In this document: positions 63,238 to 64,000 of the stretch, piece after piece | Layout of the letters: each line of letters begins with the position of its first letter | Position numbering within the stretch: the first letter of the stretch is position 1 | NCBI GenBank assembly: GCA_002914805.1 | Contig: JXTB01000050.1 | Location: 1,377,602 to 1,441,601 of the forward strand | Length of the DNA: 64,000 nucleotides | Origin: Parasponia andersonii | Taxonomy: Eukaryota > Streptophyta > Magnoliopsida > Rosales > Cannabaceae | Reading direction: 5' to 3' | Position numbers and translations under genes: made by a program | Notes under the pieces: model-generated | The model's input: the letters and a program-made list of their open reading frames with translations, nothing else | What the model was told of the DNA's origin: nothing | The model's database searches: none

Positions 63238-64000
63238 AATCAGAAAATTTAGAATGCAAATCAGAAACAAAAGACATGTATGGCTAGTATTCTTCCTAAT
63301 TCCAAACCCGGCAACGCCCAAGGTAGATTTGGACATCAATATGGGAAATGGACCAGTAGTATTTTGGAACTTTCTAGGAGTCTTTTGAAAAATGAATTTT
63401 CTAGGAGCAAAATTATGATTTTTCTAGGAGGTTTTGATGAGAGAATCAAATGGCTTTTTGAAAATACCATTCTACTCGTTATGTGAAAAGTAGTCTCCCC
63501 AGTTGAAACGTCAACTTTCCGGCGAACATTAGAGAAGAAGTAGAACAATAAGTGAAATTCGGTGAAGTCAAAATGTCTATCATATCTCAGCCCTTTTTTC
63601 AGCATGATAAGTCATAGAAATTGTGACATGCAATCACAATTAAAATCATGGTCACACAGGATTTAAAAACACATTAGAAATCCAACACATATTACCCAAA
63701 TAACGAATATTCACACCGCAGACAATAGCACCAATTTGACAAACTAACCAAAACAACTCGTCATTAAGTACATGCATAGTGCAAAACAATAGTGACTAAG
63801 AGTGACACGTTTTGTACCCACTGTTGGAGCGGTTTCACACCAGTCGTCCACGTGTCTTGAACTACTGATGCTGGATTCTCTAACTGTTCACGTGCCCTTG
63901 CTAGTTCACAAATCTCTGAACTCCAAGCAGGATCGGAGAGGCGGGGGTGGCTACCTGCAAAGACTCTCCGATGCTTAAGTCAGTGGTTTTTCTTTGCGTT
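63238..64000. other. Right edge, possible retroelement boundary
   Basis: No gene supported. The final about 110 bases read, on the minus strand, ctgacttaagcatcggagag, ctttgcaggtagccacc, a string type frequent near plant LTR retroelement ends. A 22-base line (ctagtattc(c)ttcctaattcc) at 63283 repeats 62314. Neither is enough to define an element. Confidence 0.25.

Overview
This 64 kb window is nuclear DNA from a flowering plant. Coding exons are moderately GC-rich with canonical GT-AG introns, set in a very AT-rich, transposon-filled background. The two best-read proteins (a 247-residue caffeoyl-CoA O-methyltransferase and an RHG1A/MBR-type RING-H2 ligase) look like those of a eudicot, probably a rosid. 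The species cannot be fixed from sequence alone.

Three host genes can be supported. (1) Minus strand, 31864 to 27724: a 726-residue RING-H2 E3 ubiquitin ligase in five coding exons, preceded by an intron in the 5' UTR (31964-33100) that contains a 33-N assembly gap. (2) Plus strand, 41075-42445: an intronless, domesticated PIF/Harbinger-type transposase (ALP1-like family) whose catalytic acidic residues are largely lost. (3) Plus strand, 52405-54014: a complete five-exon caffeoyl-CoA O-methyltransferase of lignin synthesis, with a TATA box and a MYB-type AC element upstream.

The left 26 kb is a nest of mobile DNA. A Ty3/gypsy-type LTR lies at 4850-6725. From about 6.7 to 26.3 kb there is a broken Mutator-like element carrying a decayed Ulp1/DUF1985-type cysteine protease gene (plus strand) and a decayed MuDR-type transposase gene (minus strand). 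The two are split by a 9.9 kb insertion (12375-22306) bounded by the 5-bp repeat GTCCA. That insertion consists of two non-autonomous LARD-like LTR retroelements joined tail to tail, the second further disrupted by a gypsy LTR fragment and a MITE.

The gene-poor spaces on the right hold well-delimited small elements: two non-autonomous elements with 8-bp target duplications, hAT-like (35246-35809 and 49631-50045); a tRNA-derived SINE with a 13-bp target duplication (46592-46750); a 1.7 kb element with about 280-bp terminal inverted repeats and internal tandem repeats (47150-48866) plus a diverged relative (about 36630-37690); a MITE family with at least four or five copies; and many local tandem duplications. 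No tRNA, rRNA or CRISPR feature is supported. The three host genes show no functional link to one another; they are separate single genes in a repeat-rich landscape.
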